Positions 36,290 through 46,115 are shown, counted from the first letter of the stretch. The stretch: 64,000 nt of DNA from Candidatus Pedobacter colombiensis (GCA_029202485.1 CP119313.1:1736001-1800000), one strand, 5' to 3'. Notes: generated from the sequence alone by a model not told the origin. Numbers and translations are program-made.

Positions 36290-37828
36290 ATGAAATTACT
36301 GGTTAGTTTATTAATGCTTGCAGCTTTTACAAATTTTGTAAAAGCTGCTGATTTCAACATTCTTAAATATGGAGCTGTTGGAGATGGGACTACCTTAAAT
36401 ACAGAGGCTATACAAAAAGCTATCGATGAATGTTCTAAATCAGGTGGGGGTAAAGTGGTCTTTCCGGAAGGAAAATTCCTTTCAGGTACAATTGTACTGA
36501 AAGACAATATCACTGTGCATTTTGAAAAGAATTCAGTTTTATTGGGTAGTATAGATTTGAAAGATTACAAAAATCTGGATCCTTTTACCGAAGGTTTAGG
36601 CATTGATGTAGGCTGGGCGCTCCTAGTGGCCGTTGATGCAAAAAATATTGGATTGGAAGGTGCGGGAACGATTGATGGACAAGGTGCAGCTATAAAAGCT
36701 AAGCATATACTGACCGATACTCGTCCAGAAGGGAAGCGTTGGGGTATGAGACCTTTTTTGGTCCGTATTGTTCGTTGTGATGGAGTAACCGTAAAGGATG
36801 TAACATTAAAATATGCCGGAGCATGGACTTCGCATTATTTTCAGAGTAAAAACCTTCATATTGAAAATGTAAAGATACAGAGTGTAGGTGTAGCTCATAA
36901 TGATGGAATTGGTATTGATGGTTGCCAGGATGTAATTATCAAAGGATGTGATGTTGTAAGTGGGGATGATGCTTTGGTGTTTAAAACCACATCCAGTAAG
37001 ATGGCCTGCAGAAACATAGTGGTTAGCGGATTACGTCTTAAAAGTAATCAAGCGGGCATTAAAATGGGTACCGAATCTATGGCTGCTTTCGAAAATGTCA
37101 AAATTTCAAATTGCCACATTTATGACACTAAAAATGGGGGGATAAAACTACTTACTGTTGACGGGGCAAATTTACGGAATGTGGAAATTTCGGACATTAC
37201 AATGGACGATGTAAGGACACCTATGCTTTTTCGTCTAGGTTCCAGATTGAGTGTATTCCGAAAAAACACGGAGACACAGCAGCCAACTGGTACATTTGAA
37301 AATGTCGTGGTTAGAAATGTTAAGGCAAATGCTTCCACAGATTCACAACTGACGCCACCGACAGGTATATTGATAACAGGCATACCAGGACATTACATTA
37401 CAGGCTTAACATTGGAGAATATCGAAATTGGTATAGCTGGTGGTGGATTGGCAGAGCATGCTCGTCAGGCCGTACCAGAGGCTATAAATCAATATCCGGA
37501 GGTAAAGACTTTTGGACCTTGTGTACCGGCTTATGGAATTTGGGCAAGGCATGTAAAAGGCTTGAAACTTAAAAATGTAAAATTTACTTTAGGAAGCAAT
37601 GATTTGAGACCTGCATTGGTGTGTGAAGATGGCATAGATGTTGAAATCGCTGACTGGAAGCTGCCCGAAACTACCGGCGCAGAATCTATCATCAGATTTG
37701 AAAATGTGCAGAATGCTGTGGTTAAAGATGTGACCGGTAAAGTTAGCGCAAAGAAGTTTGTGCTTGTTGAAGGAAACAGTAAGGCAATCAGCTTAAAGGC
37801 TAATAAAATTTCCGGTATGGTTAATTAA
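36290..37828 (+). CDS. GH28-like polygalacturonase family protein
   Basis: A 512-residue exported protein with a parallel beta-helix. The start at 36290 gives a clean signal peptide (MKLLVSLLMLAAFTNFVKA); an in-frame ATG 18 bp upstream is less likely. The N-terminus FNILKYGAVGDGTTLNTEAI is typical of exo-acting GH28. The catalytic acids appear in NDGIGIDGC and SGDDAL, but the usual GHG histidine motif is replaced (SNQAGIKMGTES), so the linkage cleaved is not certain. It is the last gene of the first glycosidase operon and ends next to a terminator hairpin. Confidence 0.88.
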   Translation: MKLLVSLLMLAAFTNFVKAADFNILKYGAVGDGTTLNTEAIQKAIDECSKSGGGKVVFPEGKFLSGTIVLKDNITVHFEKNSVLLGSIDLKDYKNLDPFTEGLGIDVGWALLVAVDAKNIGLEGAGTIDGQGAAIKAKHILTDTRPEGKRWGMRPFLVRIVRCDGVTVKDVTLKYAGAWTSHYFQSKNLHIENVKIQSVGVAHNDGIGIDGCQDVIIKGCDVVSGDDALVFKTTSSKMACRNIVVSGLRLKSNQAGIKMGTESMAAFENVKISNCHIYDTKNGGIKLLTVDGANLRNVEISDITMDDVRTPMLFRLGSRLSVFRKNTETQQPTGTFENVVVRNVKANASTDSQLTPPTGILITGIPGHYITGLTLENIEIGIAGGGLAEHARQAVPEAINQYPEVKTFGPCVPAYGIWARHVKGLKLKNVKFTLGSNDLRPALVCEDGIDVEIADWKLPETTGAESIIRFENVQNAVVKDVTGKVSAKKFVLVEGNSKAISLKANKISGMVN

Positions 37829-37840
37829 TGGCCTTATCGG

Positions 37841-37873
37841 GTAGCATGACAGCTCTTGAAGCTGTTATGCTAC
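37841..37873. terminator. Terminator between the GH28-like gene and the convergent YdcF-like gene
   Basis: A 14-bp stem (37841-37854 with 37860-37873) containing one G-T pair, and a 5-nt loop. The stop codon of the minus-strand YdcF-like gene lies inside the right arm. Confidence 0.7.
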
Positions 37874-38560
37874 AAATAACGACTTCTGCTCTGACAGATT
37901 TTTAATATGATCCAACTCCTCCCGGATCTCATCAATAGGAAAATCACCTCTTCCACCGTAAGTTTGCAATCTTAAATACTCTCCCCATACCAAATCACGG
38001 CCATATACTGTTTTAGACCACATTTGTCTGCTGATTGGGTATTTTGCAATGTCAGTAGTTAATGGCAAAGGAATGCAATGAAGCTTTACTCCTGGAAAAA
38101 ACCTTTTTAGGGATAAAGAGGCCCTTGTAGAGGCATATGAATGCGATAAAAAGGTAATACTGTTGATGTTTTCAAAGGAAAATATTTTTCTGGCTTCAAC
38201 GATATTCTCAATAATGTTTCTGGACCGGTTTTCTATGTAAATCTTTTTATCGGTATATTTTTCTAATGGAATATGCGACTTGATTTGTTCTGATTCTGCT
38301 TCTTTTTTATAGAAGGAACCATTGTAGTTGGCAATTCCTCCTGTAATTAAGACCTGGTTCACAAGTTCTCTATTTAGCATGTATGAAATAATATCCGCAA
38401 TTTCCCGATGCTGAACATTCGATCCGAATACAAAGAGAATGTCTGATGCAACTAAACTTTCTTCCTGAAAACATAGGCTTGTTAATGCTGAGATTAACTC
38501 CATATCCATATCTGGGCTTGCAGGAACTTTTAGAATTTCCCGCTGTAATTCTTCTGACAT
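37865..38560 (-). CDS. YdcF family protein (DUF218)
   Basis: A 231-residue protein without a signal peptide. It has the YdcF/DUF218 pattern: DILFVFGSN near residue 40, VNQVLITGG around 67-75, a middle ENRSRNIIENIVEAR segment (the family's E-x-x-S-x-N/T-T region), and ITFLSHSYASTRASLSLKRFFPG. The family has a Rossmann-like fold, in some cases binds SAM, and includes envelope-related members such as ElyC and SanA. The function here is unknown. It is convergent with the GH28 gene and divergent from ku. Confidence 0.85.
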   Translation of the reverse strand: MSEELQREILKVPASPDMDMELISALTSLCFQEESLVASDILFVFGSNVQHREIADIISYMLNRELVNQVLITGGIANYNGSFYKKEAESEQIKSHIPLEKYTDKKIYIENRSRNIIENIVEARKIFSFENINSITFLSHSYASTRASLSLKRFFPGVKLHCIPLPLTTDIAKYPISRQMWSKTVYGRDLVWGEYLRLQTYGGRGDFPIDEIREELDHIKNLSEQKSLFVA

Positions 38561-38660
38561 ATAAAAGGGTAATTTCTATATAAACGCTAGCTGCCATCAA
38601 TTTGCTACAACAAGAAGCAAATATTTTTTTGGAACCTTTTTACCGACGGTTTGTTCTTAA

Positions 38661-38670
38661 AGTGTACACT
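38661..38670. promoter_or_regulatory. Perfect 10-bp palindrome upstream of ku (AGTGTACACT)
   Basis: AGTGTACACT is a perfect palindrome 33 bp before the ku start codon, between the divergent YdcF-like and ku genes. It may be an operator; the evidence is only position and symmetry. Confidence 0.3.
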
Positions 38671-38703
38671 GGTTTTGAATTGTTTTACCTTAATTGAATA
38701 GAA

Positions 38704-39468
38704 ATGAGATCAATATGGAATGGTTCAATAGGCTTTGGTCTGGTAAATATTCCTGTGAAATTATTCTCAGGAGTGCACAGTAGCAATCTCGATCTGGATA
38801 TGCTTGACGAACGGGATCATGCCAATATAAGGTTCAAAAGGGTGAATGAGAAAACCCATAAGGAGGTACCATACGAGCATATTGTAAAGGGCTATTTTTT
38901 AAATGACCGTTATATTGTGCTGGATGACCATGATTTTGAAGAAGTAAAGCCTGAAAAGACGAAAATCATAGAGATCGAAAATTTTGTAGATATAGCAGAA
39001 ATTAATCCTATTTATTATGAAACTTCATACTATACGCAACCAGAACCCCAGGGCAAAAGAGCCTATGTTTTGTTGCTGAAGGCGTTGATGAAGTCAAAAA
39101 TGGCCGGTGTTGCCCGTTTTGTCTTAAGAAATACTGAAAATTTATGCGTGATACACCCAATGAATGGAATTATCGTGATTACAAAGATTCGGTTTCAGGA
39201 AGAGATAAAGGATACAAAAGAGGTTGCACTAAAAGAAGAGGTTGCGATTAACTCGAAAGAATTAGAGGTAGGCCTTGCTTTAATTAAACAATATACGAGT
39301 GCCTTTAATATTGATTCCTTTAAAAATGATTATGCCAATGAACTCCTAAAGATTATTAAAGCTAAAGCCAAGGGTAAGCGTGCAACAGTTAAAAGGATTC
39401 AACCCAAAAAAGCGGTTAGTGAAGATTTATACGATCAATTAATGGAAAGCTTAAATAAAGGAGCTTGA
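38704..39468 (+). CDS. ku: Ku protein (non-homologous end joining)
   Basis: A 254-residue bacterial Ku that forms a homodimeric ring on double-strand DNA ends and recruits LigD. The start MRSIWNGSIGFGLVNIPVKLFSG is diagnostic. The Ku core runs to about residue 200, with YEHIVKGYFL and ETSYYTQPEPQGKRAYVLLLKALM. The C-terminal tail is lysine-rich, as expected for DNA contact. ligD follows after 22 bp, so the two form a complete two-component repair operon. Confidence 0.97.
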   Translation: MRSIWNGSIGFGLVNIPVKLFSGVHSSNLDLDMLDERDHANIRFKRVNEKTHKEVPYEHIVKGYFLNDRYIVLDDHDFEEVKPEKTKIIEIENFVDIAEINPIYYETSYYTQPEPQGKRAYVLLLKALMKSKMAGVARFVLRNTENLCVIHPMNGIIVITKIRFQEEIKDTKEVALKEEVAINSKELEVGLALIKQYTSAFNIDSFKNDYANELLKIIKAKAKGKRATVKRIQPKKAVSEDLYDQLMESLNKGA

Positions 39469-39490
39469 CTTTGCTTTAAACTTATTCATT

Positions 39491-41989
39491 ATGTCTTTAG
39501 AAAAATACAAGCAGAAAAGGGATTTCAGTCAAACTAAAGAGCCTGCAGCTGGCAAAGCAACAGGGAAAAAACTGAGTTTTGTTGTGCAACGTCATCATGC
39601 TTCCCATTTACACTATGATTTCAGACTTGAAATGGACGGTGTATTGAAAAGTTGGGCAGTGCCTAAAGGACCTTCATTAAATCCCGGGGATAAGCGACTG
39701 GCCATGATGGTTGAAGATCATCCTTTCGATTATAGAAATTTTGAGGGCGAAATACCTGCTGGAAATTACGGCGGTGGTGTAGTTACAATTTTTGATAAAG
39801 GCACTTATTCGGCTCTTGAAAAGGGAACCGAAAAGGATTTGAAGAAAGGGTTAAATGAGGGGGATCTTAAGTTTAGGCTCAATGGTAAAATTCTGAAAGG
39901 AGAATTTGTACTGGTACGCCTTAAAAATTCGGATCAAAATGCCTGGTTGCTCATCAAGCACAATGATAAATATGCGGTTAAAAGAAAGTTCAATATTGAA
40001 GATCTGGTGCCTGCAGCTGTAAAAAAAATCGGACTGGATTTTAAGAAAAAGAGTAAAGGTGCAGGAAAGGGGAAGTCGATAAATCACAAGAGCCCTTCAG
40101 AGATTTCCAAAAAACAAAATGATGAGGATTTTCAACCGATGCAAGCCAGATTATCTGAGCATATATTTGATGATCCAGATTGGATTTACGAACGTAAGCT
40201 GGATGGATACCGTGCACTGGCCTATGTTAGTGCAAAAGGTGCGGCAAAGTTAATTTCAAGAAATGGAATTGATTTTAGTGCCACATATCCCTCCATTGTA
40301 AATGCATTAAAAGGTTTGGAGCTTGATGCCGTAATAGATGGTGAAATTATAGTCTTAGATAAGGCTGGTAAAACAAGTTTCCAGCTATTGCAGGATTATG
40401 ATGATAAAAAAGAAGGATTTCAGCTTAGATTCTACGTTTTTGATCTCTTATCATTAAATGGGCATGACATCAGGGGTATGGAATTGATTAAGCGTAAGGA
40501 GTTGTTAAGTAAACTTATTCAAGGATTGGCAAACCCATCAATCATTTATAACGACCATCGTATTGGTGCCGGAGAAATGCTTTTTAAAGAAGCTCAAAAG
40601 TTAGGCTGGGAAGGGATCATAGCAAAAAATAGTCTGAGCCATTATTTAAGTAATAAAAGAACTGATTCCTGGCAGAAGTTTAAGCTGGGCCTTACACAGG
40701 AAGCGATCATTATTGGTTATTCAAAACCAGAGGGAGGAAGGACATATTTTGGAGCATTGGCATTGGCGATCTATGATGGAGATGAACTTACCTATATTGG
40801 TAATTGTGGTTCTGGGTACAATGACAAAGCTTTAAACACTATATATGAGCAAATGCAGCCTCTGATAATTACTCAGAAATTGGTTAAACAGGCCGTGCAT
40901 AAAGAGCAAAGTTTTACCTGGATTAGACCAGAGTTGGTTTGTGAAGTTACTTATGCCGAATGGACAGCCGACCGTCATCTACGTCATCCGGTTTTTAGAG
41001 GGCTAAGGACAGATAAAGACCCTAAGGATATTGTACGGGAGTTGGTGGAGGAAGCACCCGAATATGATAAAAATAAAGATGACATGGCTGTTGAAAAAGA
41101 AGAGCAGTTTGGCAGTAAAAAAGTAAAACTAACTAACTTAGATAAGTTATACTGGCCAAAAGAAAAAATCAGCAAGGGCGAACTTGTTAATTATTACCAA
41201 CAGGTAGCAGCGTACATTTTACCGCACTTAAAAGATAAACCCTTATCGCTTAACAGGCAGCCGAATGGAATAACAAAGCCTGGTTTTTTTCAGAAAGATC
41301 TGGATATAGATAAAATTCCATCATGGATTAAATATGCCCCGATGCATTCGGATAGCAATGATAAGGATATTGATTATCTGATATGTAATGATGAAGCTAC
41401 CTTATTGTGGATGGTTAATCTGGGTTGCATCGAGATCAATCCTTGGTTAAGTACTTATAAGGTGCCTGAAAGTCCACTATTTGCGGTTCTTGATCTTGAT
41501 CCGCATGATATCGATTTTAACGAAGTGATCGCCGTCGCCTTAACTGCTAAAAAGTTGCTGGATCAGAGAAAAATCTCTTCATTCATCAAAACTTCAGGTT
41601 CTAAAGGCTTGCATATATTTATTCCTCTTGCTGGAAATTACAACTATGACATAACAAGGGAGTTTATTCACTACCTGGGACAGCTTATTTATAAACTGCA
41701 TCCGGATACAACAAGTCTGGAACGTAGTCCATCTAAGCGTGAGGGTCGTATTTACCTTGATTTTCTACAAAATAGCAGGGGGCAAACGATCGCTGCACCT
41801 TATTCGGTCAGACCAAAACCGGGTGCTACGGTATCTGCCCCTCTTAAATGGGAAGAAGTTAAAATAGGTTTAAAGGTTCAGGATTTTCATATTTTCAATA
41901 TGCCAGATCGGTTAAAAGATAAAGGCGATTTATGGAAGGATATGAAGTTGATTAAAAATGATCTTAAGAAGGCCTTAAAGCTATTTTAA
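39491..41989 (+). CDS. ligD: DNA ligase D (phosphoesterase-ligase-polymerase)
   Basis: An 832-residue multifunctional repair enzyme. The N-terminal 3'-phosphoesterase domain (about 1-170) contains VVQRHHASHLHYDFRLEMDG. The ATP-dependent ligase domain (about 200-510) has the adenylated Lys236 in ERKLDGYRAL. The C-terminal primase-polymerase domain (about 540-832) has LDLDPHD with the metal-binding acids, and SGSKGLHIF. The order phosphoesterase-ligase-polymerase is one of the known arrangements. It is the partner of the upstream ku. The 3' end overlaps the convergent DUF4142 gene by 9 bp. Confidence 0.97.
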   Translation: MSLEKYKQKRDFSQTKEPAAGKATGKKLSFVVQRHHASHLHYDFRLEMDGVLKSWAVPKGPSLNPGDKRLAMMVEDHPFDYRNFEGEIPAGNYGGGVVTIFDKGTYSALEKGTEKDLKKGLNEGDLKFRLNGKILKGEFVLVRLKNSDQNAWLLIKHNDKYAVKRKFNIEDLVPAAVKKIGLDFKKKSKGAGKGKSINHKSPSEISKKQNDEDFQPMQARLSEHIFDDPDWIYERKLDGYRALAYVSAKGAAKLISRNGIDFSATYPSIVNALKGLELDAVIDGEIIVLDKAGKTSFQLLQDYDDKKEGFQLRFYVFDLLSLNGHDIRGMELIKRKELLSKLIQGLANPSIIYNDHRIGAGEMLFKEAQKLGWEGIIAKNSLSHYLSNKRTDSWQKFKLGLTQEAIIIGYSKPEGGRTYFGALALAIYDGDELTYIGNCGSGYNDKALNTIYEQMQPLIITQKLVKQAVHKEQSFTWIRPELVCEVTYAEWTADRHLRHPVFRGLRTDKDPKDIVRELVEEAPEYDKNKDDMAVEKEEQFGSKKVKLTNLDKLYWPKEKISKGELVNYYQQVAAYILPHLKDKPLSLNRQPNGITKPGFFQKDLDIDKIPSWIKYAPMHSDSNDKDIDYLICNDEATLLWMVNLGCIEINPWLSTYKVPESPLFAVLDLDPHDIDFNEVIAVALTAKKLLDQRKISSFIKTSGSKGLHIFIPLAGNYNYDITREFIHYLGQLIYKLHPDTTSLERSPSKREGRIYLDFLQNSRGQTIAAPYSVRPKPGATVSAPLKWEEVKIGLKVQDFHIFNMPDRLKDKGDLWKDMKLIKNDLKKALKLF

Positions 41990-42565
41990 ATGATTGTTTA
42001 TATCGGTAGCCAGGTTATAGTGTTCTTCAACTGTACGGAGCGTGCTGATAGCGAAATTTTGAAGAGGCGTATCACCTGAAGTTGTTGCAGATTTAAACAG
42101 ATCTAATGCTTTGATATGATCTTTTACCATCATACCCATATAGTGTTTTTCAAACTCATTTACCGGCATCTTTTTCAGCTCTGCTATATGATCCAGATCA
42201 GCTTGTGGGAGTACCCTAGGCAAAGGCATTTTTCTACTATCGGCCAGTACTTTCAGTCGTTCAGCAATTTTAGTATGGTCTTTTACCATTCGCTTTGCAT
42301 ATTTTATGATTTGTCGGTTAGTCGCTTTTTGCTCCGCTAATTTTCCCAGTTCTATTTCCATCATACCTGCCAGGGCAGCTTCGTTCATAAAAACAGTTAA
42401 GCTTGCTCCTCTGTTAAAGTCACTAGTATCAGGAATGGTGGCTTCATTAAGTGCAGATTCTTTCATTTGAGATTGCTTATTTTTTGCTCTTTTTTCAGGG
42501 CTATGGCAAGCTTGAAATATTAAAAAAGAGAGCATCGCTACAGCTAGTAATTTTTTTGTTTCCAT
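41981..42565 (-). CDS. DUF4142 domain lipoprotein
   Basis: The ATG at 42565 is preferred over the upstream one at 42637 because it directly precedes a lipoprotein signal (METKKLLAVAMLSFLIFQAC); the product has 194 residues. The mature part is a four-helix bundle of the DUF4142 type (FMNEAALAGMMEIELGKLAEQ, IKYAKRMVKDHTK and KHYMGMMVKDHIK), a ferritin-like family with no established enzyme activity, often linked to stress. It converges on ligD with a 9-bp overlap. Upstream, 42566-42927 is non-coding and holds the susC control region. Confidence 0.85.
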   Translation of the reverse strand: METKKLLAVAMLSFLIFQACHSPEKRAKNKQSQMKESALNEATIPDTSDFNRGASLTVFMNEAALAGMMEIELGKLAEQKATNRQIIKYAKRMVKDHTKIAERLKVLADSRKMPLPRVLPQADLDHIAELKKMPVNEFEKHYMGMMVKDHIKALDLFKSATTSGDTPLQNFAISTLRTVEEHYNLATDINNHLK

Positions 42566-42791
42566 AATGTAAGCTTTAAGGGTTAGGTTTTTTAAACTAC
42601 AATTCAAAGATGAAAATGTTTTTAGCGTATACTTCATTTCTCGCGGTTAGTATTAACCAATATTGGTAAATCTATTTGTGTTCACATTTGTATTAATTGA
42701 GTCTTCAAAAATCTGATTTGCCGAGCCCATTTTTTGCTGTGCATTTCAGCAGCTGATTGATTTTTTGTTAATTTTTCATTGATTCAATATT

Positions 42792-42817
42792 AAGCCAGTG
42801 TTAAATGGCTTTTTTTT
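42792..42817 (+). terminator. Possible terminator or attenuator in the susC leader region
   Basis: A 6-bp stem (AAGCCA/TGGCTT) with an 8-nt loop is followed by a run of eight T, 10 bp before the shared 17-bp element. It may insulate the operon from upstream transcription. The stem is weak. Confidence 0.4.
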
Positions 42818-42826
42818 ATGAAACAT

Positions 42827-42843
42827 TGTTAAAAAAGTATACA
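42827..42843 (+). promoter_or_regulatory. Shared 17-bp element, copy 1 (upstream of susC)
   Basis: TGTTAAAAAAGTATACA ends 85 bp before the susC ATG. The identical sequence precedes the DUF4091 gene at 52684 and a one-mismatch copy precedes the gene at 59575, each at nearly the same distance. It is probably an operator or an alternative promoter element for the island. The ends TGT...ACA form a weak inverted repeat. No TAnnTTTG box was found between this element and the ATG. Confidence 0.7.
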
Positions 42844-42928
42844 GAATCAATCAATAAATAGAATTATGGCGTCTAATCAAGCTTTACTTTTATCGTATAA
42901 TTCTATTTCACCACTTTAACTATTTAGA

Positions 42929-45900
42929 ATGAGATCATTATTTACTATTTTAACATTAGTTCAAATTTCACTGTCCTTGATGGGGTTAAGTGCTTATGCA
43001 CAAGGTGAATACATTGTTGTAAAGGGGCGGGTTACCGATGAGAGCGGAACGCCACTGCCTGGAGTAACAGTTACTGTTAAAGGCACCAATTTGCGGGAGA
43101 GTACCAACGGAGCTGGTAACTACACGGCAAGGGTCGCAAATAAACAAGCAATTATTGTTTTTTCCTACATAGGGTATACTACACAAGAAATACAAGTAGG
43201 CGACAGAACAAGTATTAACTTACGCTTGGTGCCAAACTCAAATAGTCTCCAGGAGGTTGTTGTTACTACGGCATTGAACATGCAGCGGAGTGCCAAGAGT
43301 CTGGGCTATTCGGTTGCAACATTGGATGGTAGCCAGGTAAATAGTGTGCAAACTCCAAATATCATCAATGCGCTGTCTGGAAAGATAGCTGGGGTAGATG
43401 TAGGAAACATTGCCAATGGCGTGGCTGGAACTAAAAGAATTGTTATCCGCGGTGGATCTTCACTAACAGGAAACAATCAACCGCTATGGGTAATTGATGG
43501 TGTTCCGATTAATTCAGAGAGCTTAGGTGGTCCTGATGCCTCAGGCGGTGTAGATTATGGTGATGGCCTGACTGGAATTAATCCGGATGATGTAGAGAGC
43601 ATCAGCGTGTTGAAAGGAAATGCAGCGGCAGCACTGTATGGCTCATTGGCTTCAAATGGAGTGATCTTAATCACCACTAAAAAAGGAAAGTCAATAGATG
43701 GTAAAACAAATATTGATATCAGTTCTTCCTTATTATTAGATAAATTGATCAACACTACAGATTTTCAGTTTGTATATGGCCAGAGTGGTACGGGTGATGA
43801 ACCACCTGCTACCCCAGAAGAAGCTTTTAGCTCATCAAGCTGGGGCGCTAAATTTGACGGAAGGCCATCTATGCAGTTTGATGGGGTAGTAAGGCCATTT
43901 ACTGCGGTAAAAGATAATTATGATAGATTTTTTAATACAGGTAGTACCATCACAAATACTGTTGGCTTATCAGGAAGTACTACAAATCATAATTACAGAG
44001 TATCAGTATCTGATTTAAGAAATAAGGATATTATTCCAAATGCAGATTTTACCAGAACAGGTGTAAACACAAAATCATCTTCTAAGTTTGGGAACTTGAA
44101 TGTAGATGTTAACTTGAATTACACCATGGAGAAAGCCAACAATAGGCCCTTTATTGGTGGTAATGTTTCGAACTTATTTTATTCGCTTGCTTATATGCCG
44201 GGAAGTATAGATGTAGAAACCTTAAAACCTGGTTATGGCCCAGATGGCAAGGAGTTTAGCTATGCAAATAGTATATCTAATCCTTACTATGTAGTGAATA
44301 AGGTTAAACAAGTCGATACAAAAAACAGGCTAATCGGATCCCTAAGTTTGAAATACGATTTTACTAAATGGTTGTATGTTAGAGCCAGAGCAACACGCGA
44401 TTATTACTCGGCATACAGAAACAGGTATATTCCTGATGGTAATCAGTTTACCAGCTATCCTCTTGGTCAGCTTGAAGAGGCAACTACCGAAAGTATCGTG
44501 ACTAACTATGAGGGTATTTTAGGGTTAAGCCCAATAAAAGTGAATAAATTCGGCGTAAATGCTTTCGTTGGAGGAAACAATTTAGATCGCGTTCGGAACA
44601 TTGTCAATACTTCAGGAAATAGCTTTGTAGTACCAGGTGTTTATACATTCAACAACCTGTCCACTAAGCTGCCAACAACAAGCAAGAGCAGACAAAAAAC
44701 AAACTCATTATTTGGAAGTATAGAGCTATCATACAATAAATACTTGTACCTAACAGTTACAGGGCGTAATGACTGGTTCTCTACTTTACCAAAAGAAAAT
44801 AATAACTTATTTTATCCTGCAGCATCTCTTTCCTTTGTATTCTCTGATGCCTTTAAATTACCTTCTGCCATCTCATTTGGTAAGTTTAGAGCATCATCAG
44901 CACAAGTAAGTGGCGATACCGGACCTTACCAGCTGGATTTAAGTTATTCATTAACACAAATAGCTTATGGCAACAACAATCTTCAGTATATTGGCGTAAC
45001 TAATATTCCAAACAGAAAACTACAGCCTCTTTTATCTACTGATTACGAGTTTGGGTTAGAAATGGACTTTTTGAAAAGCCGTTTAGGTTTGGATGTGACT
45101 TACTATCATAAACAAACTAAGAATGATATTGTGAAAACAGCTGTTTCCAGAAGTACCGGTTTCCGCACTGCAATTTTAAATGTTGGTGAGTTGAGAAATA
45201 AAGGGGTAGAAGTATTGTTTAAAGCAACACCTGTAAAAAGCGACAACTTTAGCTGGAATCTGACAACTACATTCTCTACCAATAAGAATATGGTTGTTAA
45301 ATTGGGCGATGGTGTAGAAAATGCTTCCATTTTATTGGCAACAGCAAAAAGTGGAGAGGTGATTATACAATTAGAGGAGAATAAACGGTACGGCGGTATA
45401 TACGGATATAAATATGTTCGGGATGCCAATGGTAAAATAGTATACAACACTCAGGGATATGCAACCTATTCAACTAAAAATGAGTTTCTAGCCAATGGAG
45501 TGTATGACAAGATGATGGGCTTAAGTAATACCTTCACCTACAAAAAATTTTCGCTGTACACCTTGGTTGATGCTAAATGGGGTGCATCTATTTATTCAGA
45601 AACCAATGCCTTATCTTATAGCAATGGTAAACATAAAAATACACTTATTGGAAGGGAAGATGGGCTTGTTGGCGATGGGGTAACTTCAACCGGTGCTGTT
45701 AATGCAGTTGTAGTTCCAGGTAAAAATACAGATGTAAGTACTTTACCAGCTGGTTATGGAAGTATATCTGGCTATTATCAGCAAATGTCCCACATTGCAG
45801 AAGAGTTCATTTATGATGCAAGCTTTGTTAAGCTTAGGGAATTATCTTTATCTTATAAACTACCAAAGCCTTTTATAAACAAATTAGGTATAGCCAATGC

Positions 45901-46066
45901 AACGGTTTCATTAGTTGGAAGAAATCTTGCAACGCTTTATAAGCATAAAGATCTGGAAAATGTTGATCCGGAAAGTAGTGTTGCGAGTGGCAATGCACAA
46001 GGTATAGAACGCCTGGTTTACCCGGTAACCAGAAACTTTGGTTTAACCATAAAACTAGGGCTATAG
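42929..46066 (+). CDS. SusC/RagA family TonB-linked outer-membrane protein
   Basis: A 1045-residue outer-membrane importer. It has a signal peptide (ending GLSAYAQG, about 25 residues), a carboxypeptidase-regulatory-like domain (about 28-110, GRVTDESGTPLPGVTVTVKG), a TonB-box/plug region (QEVVVTTALNMQRSAKSLGYSV, INALSGKIAGVDV, IRGGSSLTGNNQPLWVIDGVP), and a 22-strand barrel ending NFGLTIKLGL. It pairs with the SusD-like lipoprotein 49 bp downstream. Together they import an oligomer across the outer membrane. The cargo is not predictable; the downstream phosphatases suggest a phosphorylated compound. Confidence 0.96.
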   Translation: MRSLFTILTLVQISLSLMGLSAYAQGEYIVVKGRVTDESGTPLPGVTVTVKGTNLRESTNGAGNYTARVANKQAIIVFSYIGYTTQEIQVGDRTSINLRLVPNSNSLQEVVVTTALNMQRSAKSLGYSVATLDGSQVNSVQTPNIINALSGKIAGVDVGNIANGVAGTKRIVIRGGSSLTGNNQPLWVIDGVPINSESLGGPDASGGVDYGDGLTGINPDDVESISVLKGNAAAALYGSLASNGVILITTKKGKSIDGKTNIDISSSLLLDKLINTTDFQFVYGQSGTGDEPPATPEEAFSSSSWGAKFDGRPSMQFDGVVRPFTAVKDNYDRFFNTGSTITNTVGLSGSTTNHNYRVSVSDLRNKDIIPNADFTRTGVNTKSSSKFGNLNVDVNLNYTMEKANNRPFIGGNVSNLFYSLAYMPGSIDVETLKPGYGPDGKEFSYANSISNPYYVVNKVKQVDTKNRLIGSLSLKYDFTKWLYVRARATRDYYSAYRNRYIPDGNQFTSYPLGQLEEATTESIVTNYEGILGLSPIKVNKFGVNAFVGGNNLDRVRNIVNTSGNSFVVPGVYTFNNLSTKLPTTSKSRQKTNSLFGSIELSYNKYLYLTVTGRNDWFSTLPKENNNLFYPAASLSFVFSDAFKLPSAISFGKFRASSAQVSGDTGPYQLDLSYSLTQIAYGNNNLQYIGVTNIPNRKLQPLLSTDYEFGLEMDFLKSRLGLDVTYYHKQTKNDIVKTAVSRSTGFRTAILNVGELRNKGVEVLFKATPVKSDNFSWNLTTTFSTNKNMVVKLGDGVENASILLATAKSGEVIIQLEENKRYGGIYGYKYVRDANGKIVYNTQGYATYSTKNEFLANGVYDKMMGLSNTFTYKKFSLYTLVDAKWGASIYSETNALSYSNGKHKNTLIGREDGLVGDGVTSTGAVNAVVVPGKNTDVSTLPAGYGSISGYYQQMSHIAEEFIYDASFVKLRELSLSYKLPKPFINKLGIANATVSLVGRNLATLYKHKDLENVDPESSVASGNAQGIERLVYPVTRNFGLTIKLGL

Positions 46067-46115
46067 TTCATTTTTGAAAATAGAAGAAATTCATACATCA
46101 TTAGCATATTGAATC

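Noticed and set aside
42566..42637. Longer DUF4142 start at 42637
   Set aside because: The ATG at 42565 begins exactly at a normal lipoprotein signal; the upstream 24 residues would bury it.
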